Part shown: positions 35,080 through 48,126 of the stretch, piece after piece
How positions within the stretch are numbered: position 1 is the first letter of the stretch
How the letters are laid out: the number at the start of each line of letters is the position of its first letter
Assembly (NCBI GenBank): GCA_035048815.1
Contig: JAUCBN010000049.1
Location: 9,741,501 to 9,805,500, forward strand
Length of the DNA: 64,000 bases
Direction of reading: 5' to 3'
Source: Abelmoschus esculentus
Taxonomy: Eukaryota > Streptophyta > Magnoliopsida > Malvales > Malvaceae
Notes under the pieces: generated by a model
Database searches by the model: none
Told to the model about the DNA's origin: nothing
What the model saw: only the letters and a program-made list of their open reading frames with translations
Translations under genes and position numbers: made by a program

Positions 35080-38000
35080 GTTCTTGTTTTAATACCACCA
35101 TCACTAGATATAGTATCCATTGCCACGACAATGACTATAGCCTCACGATGCGCATTCACCGATAAATGATTCTTTGTTTTTGAGGTACTAGATGAACCAA
35201 CACCAACAAAACCAGAGCTAGGAGGTATCTAATCAGAAAGCAATGGTCATTGTGGTGGTTTATTTTACTTATCTGTACGTACCTTCAAACCCACTTTTTT
35301 AAGATCTCCAATATTCTTCCGTACAAAACTTTGTTTGGCCCCACCAATTAATAATTTTTGTCTTCTCTTTTCATTCGCAACATCAAGAATCGATATTGCA
35401 GCATGAGAACCCACAACATGTTCTACTATATGCGAAGTAACTTGAGGAACCTGACTCCCCTTGAAGAAACAACTTGAACAGTACTTGGGATATTAATGTT
35501 TACCTCTTTCAAGACTACTCCACTAGAAACTTACGGTTATTAACAGTCGTAGTATGAACTGAATGTGGCTCGGACGATGAAGCAACCTTGTGTTGTGAGT
35601 TATTAACCGAAAAAAAATTGCCCTTACTAGAAACAAACGCCTCGGCATCGAGGGTTCCTTTATCAAAACTATTTGCCTCGGCATTAACATTGTCTGTAAT
35701 ATCAGTCATTGCTTATAACTCACTAAATATAGCAAATCGAGATTCTTTGAAGGGTGGAACCGCCGATGCTACTCCTCTGGACCGATCTCCATTGTTACAT
35801 GGTTGCCTTCTCTTATTTTCAATAAGCATCCACATTCCATACATTTCATTTTCCGTAAGAGAATGAAGAACATTACCGATGGAGCTAGTGGCAAATGAAT
35901 TTGGCATATTACAATTACCATTATTTTTCTTATCCAGTGAACACATTTCAGATGAATGACCATATAACCCACATGAAAAGCAAATACGATGAAGTCCCTC
36001 ATACTCAAGTCGATAAACAATGCCATCTATTTTCACTCCTGATATTAGAGTACTCTTAAGCGAGACCATAACTGCTAGCCTCGCAAAACTCCCCCGATCA
36101 CCCGCATGAGTGCTATAATCCACTTTCACAACTTTTCCAATAACACTAGCAATATGACGAAATAAAGCCTTTGAGTAATACCTGTAAGGGAGTCCCGAAA
36201 TCCTTGCCCAAACCATAATTTGTGATGGAAATAACTCAGAATTGGAGAACTCTCTTTTATACAGTTATACAGTCATCACATGCTCATAATCATACTCATT
36301 CTCAAATATAATCAAATAATAATCATTTTCGAGATCAAGAACCTAAAACGCTTCTTGTGGTTGCCTGAGCATCTTGATTCTTCCTAAAAGAGTTTTGTAT
36401 CCAATTGATCGACCAAGGATTCGAATAATGATTGATCGACGCATACTATGATCAATTCATTCGTTTACCCTCTCAGAAAAGTTCACTGAAGGAAAAGGAC
36501 CATTGTAACACCCCGACTCGGATGTCACATTGGGCCTCCGAACCAAAACCTGCATTTCAAAATCTCTTTCGAAAAGCCCAATAATTAAAATCCAATTCAA
36601 GTCCAAAATACGATTCATAAAAATCCATTTAAGTTTAAAACATAAGCCCGAATAATTTCGAAGTAACTAGAGCTCCAAATTATTAAAAATCATTTAAACA
36701 TTCGACTCAAATAGTAAACAGAATTACAAAATACATATAGGGTTCGACTAAGGACTAGCCCACTACATCAAATACATGTACTCTGACAACAAAGTCGATG
36801 CTGAAATCTAAACCTAGATGGTGCTCCACCGAAACCGGCTTCACCTAACCTACGCACGAAAATACATTTCGAACGCTGAGCTACAGAAGCTCAGTGGGTA
36901 CGCCGAACTCGGCCCAAAATCATGTATATCATAAGCAGTAAAGCAAAACATATAAATATCGTGCGTGATATGATGGTCTAGCATGATTGCCTAACACATG
37001 ACATAAACAATGTATAATATCACAAACAGCATATACATGTCACATCACAAAATAACACACAAGAGTGAGACCCGCATCCACACAGCATCGGGATCCTACA
37101 CTTAGGATTGAGGCCGCCCTCAAATCCTATGCCCGGAATGTTACATCGGACATCTTCGAACGAGGCCGCCCAACGTTCGGAAAAGGGATGGAGGCCGCCC
37201 AACTAATCCCATGCTCGGAATGTTACATCGAACATCTTTGAGTGAGGTCGCCCAACACTCAGAATAAAAGTCTTCAATACATCACCCGACATATTACATC
37301 GGATGGCCTTCGACGTGTTGCAACACTTTTGGATATCCGGATTTCCATCAAACAAGGACTCGATACACCCAAATGATCCACCTAGAATCCTCACATCAAA
37401 ACATATCAAGACTTAACACGATTTATTCGTTCGGGGTTTAATATCATCAAACTCGTATTAACAATTCATTTCCTCATTTATAGGATTCATTAGGACTCTT
37501 AGTTCTCTTATCAAACCTCAAACATTACCAAACTTGCTAAGTTCTCGCAAGGGTATCGATAACCTTTTGTGGGGTATCGAACCACCATGCTTCGGTACCC
37601 ACCTAAAGAAGGCATCGAAACATGGGTATCGATACCAGTATCGATACCCTTTGACCATTTTCAAAGTCAAAGAAAGAGGACCCTCCAGATTCGATACTGG
37701 CATCGATGCTATTATGCCATTGGAGGTCCTGGTATCGAACCATGGTTTGATACCCCTGCCCACATAGCCTATTTCCACTCATGGGTATCGATACCGGTAT
37801 CCCGTGTATCGATACCCCTGCACGAAATGTAGTTTTGCACTTAAAAATTTCTAAAGATTCTTCCCAAATTTGATCTAATAGATCCTAAAGTGTTCCTATT
37901 CATTTCTAGAGATGATTAGAGTATTTTAACATCAATTTCAAGTCATTTAACATACAAACCCGAAATCCACCATTAACGATTCTAAAGCTTCAACCAAATA

Positions 38001-39017
38001 CTCATGCATAGAAATCTATATGTACGCACACTACAATGATATGGATAATGTTAGGAAGAGTTGGGAGTACCAACCTTAGCAAAGCAGCAGAAAAAACGAC
38101 CCTCCTCTTCCTCTTCAAGCTTTCCCTCTTCCTAAGCTTGATAATGGCTCACAAGCCTCTTTCTCTACAAGAGAAGGATGAAAAACGATTAAGAACGGTT
38201 TGGGGATGATTTCCAAAGCTTAAAACACTAAAAGACTAAGATTTAAGCTCCCAAAAACCCAAACCCGAACTCAACTCAAACCCCCACTTAAACCTTCATC
38301 CTCACCAAAACAACACTTTCTTACCTCTTTTTATAGATATCTAACAGCCCTAAAACTTACTCTTCAGCACAAAAACGAGATTCCACCATAAAACCCTCAA
38401 AACCCTTACCTTTGATGATTGTTGCAAAGACAAAGGATGAAGAAAATGAGGTTGTAAGGGATGATCTCATACCCTCTGCAAAGCGCAGAAAATAATGTCC
38501 CTAAACCCCCTTTTTCATCCTTTAGCCAATTACCAAAAATTCCTCAACAAAAACATCTTAAGCCCAACAACCAACAAGCCTAAGGCCCAACAAAACAAAC
38601 TCAGGGCCCAAAAACCGAAGCCCAAGCCCTCGGGTTAACCCGACACTCGGATCCAAAATTCGGGTCGTTACAACCACTCTTATCAACAATTACATCCCCC
38701 ACATCTATGATCACATCTTCTAAATTCGACACTGTGTTATTCGTGATTGGTTTGTCGGAACCTGAAACAACCCCTACATAAGATGGTGGTGCAGCAACAT
38801 CAATCCTCTTCGAATTTGCAAGATTTGATTCGGACTTATCTCCTTGAAACCCAGATCCCGATTTCACATCAACCTCCATTCCCTTCATAGATTCAGATTC
38901 AATAACAGATTTCGTAACCTTACCACACTTCAACGCTTATTGATCATCAATCGATAAAGGAGAACCTGGGCATTGAAGTGGTGCAAATTGCATCTGATCA
39001 ACAACTTCCACTCTCAT
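35080..39017 (-). pseudogene. LINE ORF1 (DUF4283/CCHC type), split by a solo LTR
   Basis: ORF1 encodes the RNA-binding partner of ORF2. The 5' part runs from a Met at 39017, has an early stop near 38936, and reaches 'GDVIVDKSG' at the insertion. Beyond the LTR, from 36503 down, it resumes PFPSVNFSERVNE, then 'SMRRSIIIRILGRSIGY', 'DLENDYYLIIFENEYDYEHVMT' and 'MVWARISGLPYRYYSKALFRHIASVIGKVVKVDY' (36216). The zinc knuckle reads CFSCGLYGHSSEMC, a clean CX2CX4HX4C. The C-terminal tail (35709 downward) is Ser/Asn-rich and decayed. Joining the two halves restores a familiar protein order, which proves the LTR came later. Confidence 0.85.
36504..38672 (-). mobile_element. Solo gypsy LTR (2.17 kb) in LINE ORF1
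   Basis: The termini are TGTAACACCCCG and CGGGTCGTTACA. The flanks are ACCAT (36499-36503) and ACCAC (38673-38677), a 5-bp duplication with one mismatch. No internal region is present, so recombination between two LTRs left this one. It contains GGTATCGATACC at 37625 and 37785, plus tandem 'gttacatcggacatcttcgaa' units around 37140-37240. Confidence 0.9.
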
Positions 39018-39220
39018 ACTTTCATGGTGATCAATTGAATCAAAAATCTAGTGAACAATATCAGGATCTGCCGGTGGCGCAAGATTATCTGGTGGAGGGA
39101 ATAAAAACATAATCGGATAAATAAAGCTTCAAGATTTACGGTGAATGGCGTACGACATTGAAGAGGCGGAGGTTCACGGCCAGCGGTGGTTCGCGGCCGG
39201 CGGTGATTCACGGTGGGTCT

Positions 39221-40571
39221 CTAATGTTTACTTAGTTGTTTCTTTTATCTTTTGTAAATACTATCAAGTGTGCTCTTTTCCCCTCATTTAGGTTTAGGAG
39301 GGTTTTTTAATAGTATGTTGAAAATAATATTGTTTTCCGTAGATCATGGTAGATTTCATTAGAGTAATTTTAGACCATTTTTTTTAAATGTTATATTATA
39401 ATAAAATTGTTATTATATTATAATAAATATTATTATTTATAAACACAATCCCACTCAATTATTTAAAATTTAATTAAAATTTATTTTAAATTAAATAATA
39501 TGGATGTAAATTACTTTTATATTTTATATTTTTTCATTAAATATAGATATTACATTCGTAATTATTAAAATTTATAAAACCTAAAATAAAATAATATGAG
39601 CATTCTTATCATTAGACTAATTAAAAATTTTAATTTTATTTGATGTGGTGTTAAATTCTATAATTAAAATTTTAAAATAAATTTAATTTAAATTTATATA
39701 ATACCTTATCATACTCAAAAAAAAATTATAATATTAAACTTTTTTAATTTACAATAAACTTAAATTAAAAATCTAAATAGAGACGCTCAAATATTTCCCA
39801 CTAAAATATTTAATTTGTTTATTTAATTTTATATTATATAATTTTAATCTATTTTTAAATTAATTAATTCATACCTTAGCACAATGCACGTTCATAGTTG
39901 GCTTTTGTATATGGTTATATTTTACCGCCATATTTTAAAATATATTTTCTAAAAATAACTTTTCATGTTATTTTAGATTTTTGGCTCCAACAAAATTCTT
40001 TTTATTTGGTTTTATTTTATTAAAATTGTTTTCTCTACTTGCTGGAGAATTTTAATAAAATTATACTATCTATTTTGATTTTTTAAAGTTTCAAGAACAA
40101 CTCTTTATCTGTTACGTTTTTTTAGAGAACAAAAGGATTATATTTTTGATTTCTTCAACAATTTTTCATATTATGCATGACTTGATATGTGTTTTGAATA
40201 TATTGATTGTGTGTTTATAATAACTTTTATTTTAACGATTCATTTATTTATTCAATTGATTTTAATTTATTTATCGTAAGAGTTTTTAATTGTATTCTTT
40301 TGTTTGTCAATTTATTTAACATTTTTTATTTTTTAAAATCTTTGTTATCTTATTGATTTTGTTTAATGATTCCGTTGTAATTCTCTATACGAAATACTTT
40401 TATATACTTATTCATATAATTACTTGTTCTGAAATTGTTTGTATTCATGTCTTTCATATTTTTTTCCACTTTAATTTAATTTTGTGTACTTTATATCGTT
40501 AAACGTTTAATTTCATTTTTTAGATTTACTTATTCTGTAGATTATTTCTATTTGAATCTAGGCAGCTTGTA
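39221..40571. other. AT-rich intergenic DNA
   Basis: Very AT-rich, without any domain-bearing frame. It lies between the LINE 5' end and the next solo LTR. Part of it could belong to the CACTA element that resumes at 42877, but I see no CACTAC terminus. Confidence 0.5.
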
Positions 40572-42656
40572 TGTAACACCCTAACCCGGGTGCCACATCT
40601 GGGACATAAGCCTAACCCGTTTCCATAAAATTTTAAAGACAAACTCAAGTCAAACTATTAAATAAGACATAATTTAAAACGATATTTAAAATCCAAAGTA
40701 GTTTCACAACCCAAAATATCATCGGAGCTCCAGATACAAGTTTGATAAAACATTTGACCTTAACAACTAAATAAAATAGAGTTACAATTACAAAAATGGT
40801 CCTACGAATACATAGCCCAACAATCTAGTAACTGTACTCTACCAACCGATCGATGCTAAAGTCTCGAAATGATGGTGCTCCGCCACGTCCGCCCGAACGT
40901 CCGTCTACTTACCTACGTATGGAAACAAATTCCAAAACTCTGAGCTACGAAAGCTCAGTAGGTACACAACCTATCGACTGTGCTTTCAAGTGAATCATAA
41001 CAATAACATGCAAGATAAGATAATATGATGATATGACATGCCAAATGCAACCAAAGCATAAAGTAAACAAATCAAAAGTGAGGTCCACTGCCAACCCGAC
41101 ACTGGGAACTCACCCGTCCCAGAATCTCACATAGGGTTTCTTGGAATCTCACATCGATAATATACTCGAAATCTTACATCGAGTCTTCACTCGGAATCTC
41201 ACATCGAGTGGGGCTCAGAATCTCACATCGAGCAAAGTCATCACCCGAAATCTCACATCGGATGGTCTTCGATACATCACCCGGAATCTCACATTGGATG
41301 GTCTTTGTTGTATTGCAACACTATCACTCACTGGGTATCCTAATTCCAACAAACAATGACACAAACCACACAAGACGATCCACCGAGGATCTTACACCAA
41401 ACAACACTCAATCAAGCCAAAGCCGAGCATGCAAGTATAATTTCTCATGTTAAGACTCTTTTTACTAATTTTGAGTTAAATTACTTAGTTTATGTCTTAA
41501 ACGACCCATGTGAATCCATACAATTAATTATAGAACCTCCTAACTCATCCTGTGAAGTTTTGGGCGAAAAGCTCTAGTGTATCGATACCCCCATATAAGG
41601 GGTATCGGAACACCCAGTATCGAAACGCTACCCCTTGCATTCTGATACCCCTATTTCGATACAAGTATCGAAACAAAAATGCTACTGGAAGGTTCCGTTC
41701 CGAAACATGGGCAAGGCGTTCCGAAACACCTGCCCTTAACAACCCTTTTTCCGCTCTAGGGTATCGATACCCATACTAGGGGTATCGATACCCCTTGCAC
41801 GAATTTCAGGTCTGGAATTTTAAATTTTTAAGAACCTTAATCAAAATTAATCCATTTGATCCCACATTGTTCCTACTCATTATTGAAGTTGTTTAAGTGA
41901 GTTTCTAACCAATTTTACTCACTTTAATCAACTATATATTAAAACACCATTAAGGCATGCAAAGGCTCTATCCTAGCCAAACCATCACACAATCAATCAA
42001 GCATGCCAAAATGATGATGCACATGAAAATGCAAAGGATTTAGAAGTGTACCAACATCCAAAACGAGCTAAAAAAGCTTCACAACCAACCCTCAAACCTT
42101 CTCCCTACCCAAACACCTTGGTGGCTCTCCTTACTCTCCAACTACAAGGAAGATAACCAAAACATTACTACACTATCTAGGTGATTTAAGGAAGCTAAAA
42201 CAACCTTAAAACCACTCTAAAACCTTCCCCAAAACTAATCTCGTTCTTCCACAAACCCCCCACTAAACCCTTACCTCCACCATTTTAAACCAAACTTACC
42301 TTGAATGATAAATCCTTTTGAGATGAACAACCTTTTCTCTAGCCTCCAAACTAGATTCACTTAGCTCACATATAAAAACCTTACATTTGATGATGGTTTT
42401 GGAAGAGAGAAATGATCTTGGAGATGAAGAAGAGAACAATAAAGGAGATGATCTCATTCTCTGTACTATGCAAAAAATGTGTACCCTTTTTCTCTCCAAT
42501 TCATCCCAACTAGCCATTTACTATTCTACCCCTAAGCCATCATCCTATCCCAAGCCAAACAACAAACCTTCAAGCCCAACAAGACACACAAGGCCCAACA
42601 CGAGGCCCAAACCTCGGGTTAAGCCGACTCCAAGTTCCAAAACTCGGGTCTTGACA
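40572..42656 (-). mobile_element. Solo LTR of a diverged gypsy subfamily
   Basis: Starts TGTAACACCCTAACCCGG and ends CGGGTCTTGACA. It shares the 'ctgagctacgaaagctcagtaggtac' type segment with the LTR at 36504 but is clearly diverged elsewhere. The flanks TTGTA and TTTTA match at 4 of 5 positions. Exact GGTATCGATACC palindromes lie at 41760 and 41781. Confidence 0.75.
41105..41315 (+). repeat. Tandem 'ggaatctcacatcga' array within the LTR
   Basis: About seven degenerate units of 'cggaatctcacatcgagt' occur at irregular 20-40 bp spacing. Corresponding units in the LTR at 36504 read 'ggaatgttacatcgga', so the array is a subfamily trait that drifted. Confidence 0.75.
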
Positions 42657-42876
42657 TTTTATGTATGTATGTGAACCGAAAATTTAATTCGAGTATAAAA
42701 TTTATTATCTTTTTATTTGACCTATTTTTTATAAGTATCTTTTAATTATGTAGGAATAAATGGTGAATATTTTATGACGTATATATTTGACCAATTCTAA
42801 TGGTTAATAAAAGGATGGTTATGCTGAAAACGATATTCAACGAACAATGTTCTTAATCGACCAATTAATGGACTTG
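42657..42876. other. Short unassigned stretch before duplication copy 2
   Basis: AT-rich sequence between the solo LTR and the start of similarity with 15280. It may be an upstream part of the CACTA element that copy 1 lacks. Confidence 0.4.
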
Positions 42877-44955
42877 AGAATTCAGATGCTACCGGTAGAC
42901 AAAAAGCACCAATTATCAATTCTACAAGTAATTACTAAAAATTTTTGACATTACGATTATAGTTATAAAACAAAAATAATATATGATTATAAGTTTTTTT
43001 ACATATAGGGAATGAATCTGGGTCCAACTAAAAATACAAAGCTTGCAAGAAAAAAAAACTAAAGGTCAAAAACTCGATATTCAATTTCCTCTTCCGTACA
43101 ATAAGCATGTCACTATTTTTAAGGTTGAAGTAAAAAATTGTGTTCGACAACAAGCACCGTTTCATGTCGCTAGTTGAAAAGAAATTCCTAAAAACGACGT
43201 CAAGACATTATGGTTCATCTTGAAGGTATGATTTATATATATATATATATATGTATTATAAATATGCATTAACATAAGTATTATCCTTACAAAATTTATG
43301 GTATTATTGTATTATTATTTATATATTTTTATTTAATTTTAGGATAAATTTAACTTTTTCGATGATGTATATCCTTATGTGATAAAACAAGTGAAAGATC
43401 AGTATAAAAATCGTTAATATCATTTATATCGTCGTTATTTGAAGAGGATTGAATGTCCAAGTGATGTGAGCATAAATGATTGGGAATGGTTCATTGCTAA
43501 TAAATGGACTACAAATAAATTTAAGGTATGTTTATTTAATATTTTTTTTATTTTTTATTCATATTATATAAAACTAACTTTTAATCATATTGTAATCTAA
43601 GAGTGATCAAAATAAACTGAACAGAGGAAACCAACAAATTTGATCCATTGTTGGCACAAAATCAGTTCAAAAAGCATATGAGATGGTAAATTAAATATTC
43701 AATTTATGTGCATTCATCGTATTTATTGATATTTAAATTTTGTTATTTCAAAAAGATAAAGATTCTGATGAATGATGAGATGTTGTAACACTTTGGAAGA
43801 CCACATATGAAATCTAACGACATTTTTCTATACCAAATGGAGAAAAAATAATGGTTAGTTATTTTTTATTAAATTTTCCAACACACCTAAAAGTAATAAA
43901 AGTATAAGCAATGTTCAGAATGAAACAAAAATGTTCCCCATATGTCACTCAGTAAAATTAGAATCTTTTACCATAACAAAGAAATATATTTGATTTTATA
44001 AATTAACAAAATTTAATCCCTATGCTTTAATTTTCTTCTTCTTCATGGCGTTAAACAAGGTGAATTGAAATAGATTTTATAAATTTACCCTAAAATACAT
44101 ACATCCAATTCGATGGTAACATGAGTGAAACATAAGCGAAATAAATGATAAATACCAATAAACATGTTTCATGCATAACACAAAATATATAATATCCAAT
44201 ACCTTAACAAATACATTATTGATTCGTTAAGCTTAGTCTACCCTAGATGAAGATATAAAATATTTCCGATTTAATTATCAAATATGCAGTTCGAAGGAAA
44301 CAACTTATTGTTTAACTTTCCAAAGATGAAGTAATAAGTAAACATGCTCTCCCCGACAAAGACATTGGTATCACCCATTGTCTCAATGCACTTTTAAGTA
44401 AAATATTCCAAACATAAGTATGAACCAGAAGACCACAACAAACTTTCAATGAAACTTAACCATGCAACGAGATAAAACTAAAATATTTTAAAAAAAGCAT
44501 TAAAAAATAAATTTAGGGGGAAATTCTACCACAAAACTTTAAAATAATTCGGCTTTCACTAAAATATTCAATGAAACTTTCAATTAAAATGGGTTCGGGG
44601 TGTAATTTTGCCACAAAACTATTAATCCTTAACCAAATTAGGGGAAATTCAAATAATCCGACATTCAGTAACCCTAAAACAAGATTCAAATCGAATTAAA
44701 AAAGAAATTTAGGTTACCTTCAATCCCTTCACCGAAAATGGGGAAATAAGGTTTCAAATAATGGATTCCGGCGGTGACAATGTTGGCGGACGAACGGAGA
44801 GCAAACGAGGATGATTTTGGTGAGTTCTCGTTAGTAGAAGAGCTTCGATCCATCACTGGATGCGTGGTTTGAAAAAGGGGTGAGGAAAATTTGAGGAAAG
44901 GATTCTGTGAAATACGGTAATTCGTACAATAGAATGTGATTGATTGGGCGGGCTT
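42877..44955 (+). mobile_element. CACTA transposon, 3' part, duplication copy 2
   Basis: Closely similar to 15280-17105, starting at 'cagatgctacc'. The element resumes after the inserted copia LTRs at 48790 and ends GGTGTAGTG at 49141. An (AT)n run lies at about 43228-43250. Confidence 0.7.
43020..43690 (+). pseudogene. Ptta/En/Spm-type transposase remnant, copy 2
   Basis: Parallel to 15410-16110. It reads GPTKNTKLARK in one frame and 'GQKLDIQFPLPYNKH' in another, then a 'CVRQQAPFHVAS*KEIPKNDVKTLWFILK' stretch. That last stretch keeps the 'WKEIP' and 'K-LW--LK' positions that copy 1 has lost to a deletion. The second and third exons (43345-43520 and 43600-43690) repeat the 'NDWEWFIANKWTTNKF' and 'NRGNQQI' motifs. 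Stops remain in every frame. Confidence 0.6.
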
Positions 44956-45619
44956 TGTGGGTATAATGCTTGAATCTCACATTCTATTTTTATAGGTTGT
45001 ATGGGACCAGTTCGGTTGATTTAAAATTCTCTTTGAATTTTAAATATTTAACCAAATAAATTTAATAAAAAAATATCCGAGATTTAAATGGATATTTTCG
45101 GTTGTCGAATCTACTATTTTTGGATAGATATTAACAGAATTATCCGAGATTTTAAATGGATATTATCTGATATTATCCGAGATTTGATTTGATATTATCT
45201 GATATTAAATTTAAATTTTAATTCAGATTTTATTTGATTCTCGGACAGATTTGCCCTTGCTTTCAACCTATAAATAAGATATTTTTCTCTCATTTTAATC
45301 ATCCCATTCAGAATTCGTTCTACTTGTTTGAGAGAAATTGAGAGCATTCTTTAAAAGCTTCTGCAAGCTTTTGTTCGACTCCGGTTTAGACGATCACTAC
45401 CGCCATAATCCACTCCAAACTTTGGGTGTACACTGTTTGGAGCGACTGTGCTAACCTTCGGGGAACAACCGCCTAAAGTAGTGAATACACACATCGGGGC
45501 GAATTGTTTCTAAGGCAGTGGCCTTCATACCACGACACAGTCTAATTATCTTTCAGTTTGTTTATTTTATTTTTTTCTTTCAGTGTTAATGTCTTGTTTT
45601 GCAGTCTATTTAACTAACA
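44956..45619 (+). mobile_element. Copia LTR, left copy
   Basis: Starts TGTGGGTATAATGC and ends TTTAACTAACA. It is about 95% identical by eye to the LTR at 48127-48789. The left flank GGCTT (44951-44955) matches AGCTT (48790-48794) after the right LTR at 4 of 5 positions. Unexpectedly it is followed by host CACTA sequence instead of a primer-binding site. Confidence 0.85.
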
Positions 45620-45918
45620 AGTTTTGTGACGTTTGTCTTTAAAAACACCACAAATATACAAAGCAATTGCGGAATTTGTTGGACAACGCCACTAAAAAGA
45701 CAGACTTTGCGGTGTTTTCTGAGAAAACGCCACAATTAGTTATACTATTGGGGTGTTTATTGAGAAATGTCACAATTAGTTATACTATTGTGGGTTTATT
45801 GTGAAACAACACTATTGGAAAAAAAATCTGGCACTAGTGAATAAATGTCACTATGTGTGGCATTTGTTGTGGCGTTTTATTGAAAAACGCTACTAATATT
45901 GCCGCTATAGGTTAAATT
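45620..45918 (+). repeat. Duplicated CACTA flank between LTR and pol
   Basis: About 300 bases match 48790-49132, the DNA right of the other LTR, including the 'gcggtgttttctgagaaaacgcc' words and 'gctataggttaaatt'. They join integrase coding sequence without a gap. Confidence 0.85.
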
Positions 45919-48126
45919 AGACTCAACCCCATACGAACTGTGGAAAGGTTATGCACCTAACTTGCAATACCTAAAAGTGTGGGGGTGTCTGACTAAAGTA
46001 GATTTGCCTGAATTTAAGAAGTCCACCATCGGTCCTAAAATCGTTGATGTAGTATTTATTGAGTATGTTACCAACAGTGTCGCATGAGATGCTTTAAAGT
46101 TTGAGTTAGAGCCTAAAAGAAGTAAGAAAAAAAATAAAAACATCTTTTGAACCAGATTTTGTTACTTCATTTATTTTTGAGATAAATAATTTAGACAACT
46201 TATCAAATCCTATAGCTTAAGTTTTCTTGTTGGATGATGATCTTAAAACTTATGAAGAAGCTATGAGATCTATTGACGCTAGTTTTGGAGAAGAGTTGTT
46301 AATGATAAACTAAAGTCAATAATGTCTAAATCATACATGAGAATTGGTAGACTTGCCTAGAGGATTTAAACCTATCAGAAACAAATGAGTTTTTATGAAG
46401 AAACTCATGCCAGATAGGTCAATCCAGAGATATAAGGCTAGTCTAGTAGTCATAGGGTCACTCAAAAATGTTAAAGAGTTTTGACAATTAGAATGTCATC
46501 TCTGCTCGAACCCCTTTTGACTATAGCAATCATCTCGTTAAAAATAAAGGAAGCTGTGTTTCCCAGGTTGAATATGCTAAAATTATTGGAAGCCTAATGT
46601 TCTTAATGAACTATACTTGACCCGATATTGCCTATATTATGAGTAGATTGACTAGATATACTCATAATCCAAGTGGTGAACATTGAACGACTCTTAGACG
46701 CTTACTTAAAGGTACTATGGATTGGAAACTTAATTTTGTTGGCTATCTTGTTGCTTTGGAATGATGTTATAACGCCAACTAAGTTTCTTATAGTGATGAG
46801 GTAAGCTCTACGAGTGGATATGTTTTCACTTTAAGTGAAGCTGCAATCTCGTGAAAGTCTGCCAAATAGACTTGTATTGCACGCTCCACCATAAAGTCAG
46901 AGTTTATAGCTCTAGACGTAACTGGTCAAGAAACCGAATGACTTAGGAATCTTTTAGCATAGATACCTCTATAAGGAAAACCGACTGCTCCGATATCTTT
47001 ATTGTATTATTCGTAATCTTCGATACATGTGGTCATAAATCAAGCTTATAATGGTAAGAAGAGACGTATTCGCATAAGGTACGAATATATGAGGCACCTA
47101 ATAAAGAACGGAGTACTCGCCTTAGAGTATGTTAGGTCGAAGATGAATTTGGCTGATCCTCCTACCAAAGGATTGAGCATGAAACAAATTCTAGATTCGT
47201 CGATGGGGATGGGTCTTAAGCCCATTGGTTGAATGATTTATGGTGGATACCCAACTTCGTTCTCTAAGTTCAATGTGGTCAAACAAAACCATAAAACGAC
47301 TCATAGTGTAGATGTCCATCTACCCAATCCCTATGACATTTCATGTACATGCCCAAGTTGAGATTAATGCTCTTAATAAATTCATAGCCCAAGTTTAGGT
47401 GTTCTTAGTGAGAAAGACTTGATGAATTTACCGATTTTGGTTGAATAACTACTCTTAATAAGTTCTTAGACCTATTGCGAAGGACTAATTGAACTTACCG
47501 ATCAGAAGGATGAGTTTATTTTAACTTTTAATAAATTCTATCCAAAGAGGTTGGATTGTTCTATTGAGAAGAATATTATTGAATTTACTGAACAAAGAGG
47601 TTGAGATTTTATTCTTAATGATTTCTTAGCCTAGAGTTTGGGTGGTTCATTTAATATAAACTTGAAGAAAATCACCTTATTTTATTGTGAGGTTGAGCTT
47701 TATACAAAGTTCTTAATTATTTCATAGCCCGATTTTGGGTGGTTTATGTTGAGATAAATTTGATGAAATAACCTATGTAAGTGAGAAGAGTTAGTTGTCT
47801 TCTATGAAAAACGATAGGCTGTTTTTCTAGTACACTTACTAAAATCCCGAGGTAAGATGACTAAATATATACTTCATGTATATACATATATCTTCACATC
47901 GCGGACTTTGGTGGATGAAGGGATTAGTTATGTGTTATGAGTTCATCCCATTCTTAGAAAGTTCAAGACTAGTTTCACTTATCTAAGAGGAGGATTACTC
48001 ATCATCACTACGTACTAGTTCATGATTTGTTCACTATGTACTTAAGTAACTAATCTCGCTAGTGCTCGTCTTGTGTTGGTCGAACTCTGTGATTTTTAGG
48101 AGGATTCCTTCGCAATAGTGGGGGAT
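45919..48126 (+). pseudogene. Decayed copia pol: integrase end, RT traces, RNase H
   Basis: Opens with TPYELWKGYAPNLQYLKVWGC, the C-terminal integrase motif, then 'KSTIGPKIVDVVFIEYVTNSVA'. RT is reduced to 'LPRGFKPI..KW.FMKKL' traces near 46340-46450. The catalytic YVDD part is missing and the frame passes directly to 'RLNMLKLLEA' and RNase H. The last piece (47029-47232) reads 'HLIKNGVLALEYVRSKMNLADPPTKGLS', the copia RNase H end. A non-coding stretch with 'aataaattcatagcccaa' repeats follows (47350-47760), then a polypurine tract AGTGGGGGAT just before the LTR. Many stops are present. Confidence 0.8.

Larger units (their letters stand above)
32211..39220 (-). mobile_element. L1-type LINE, 3'-truncated and interrupted by a solo LTR
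   Basis: ORF1 and ORF2 follow each other on the minus strand in the L1 order. The 5' region (39040-39220) is GC-rich compared with its surroundings, as LINE 5' untranslated regions often are. The RNase H domain and poly(A) tail are missing because the copia LTR abuts ORF2 at 32210. The 2.2-kb gypsy LTR at 36504-38672 interrupts ORF1. Confidence 0.85.

Noticed and set aside
41105..41315. Regularly spaced repeats resembling a CRISPR array
   Set aside because: The units are degenerate, irregularly spaced and internal to a plant LTR.
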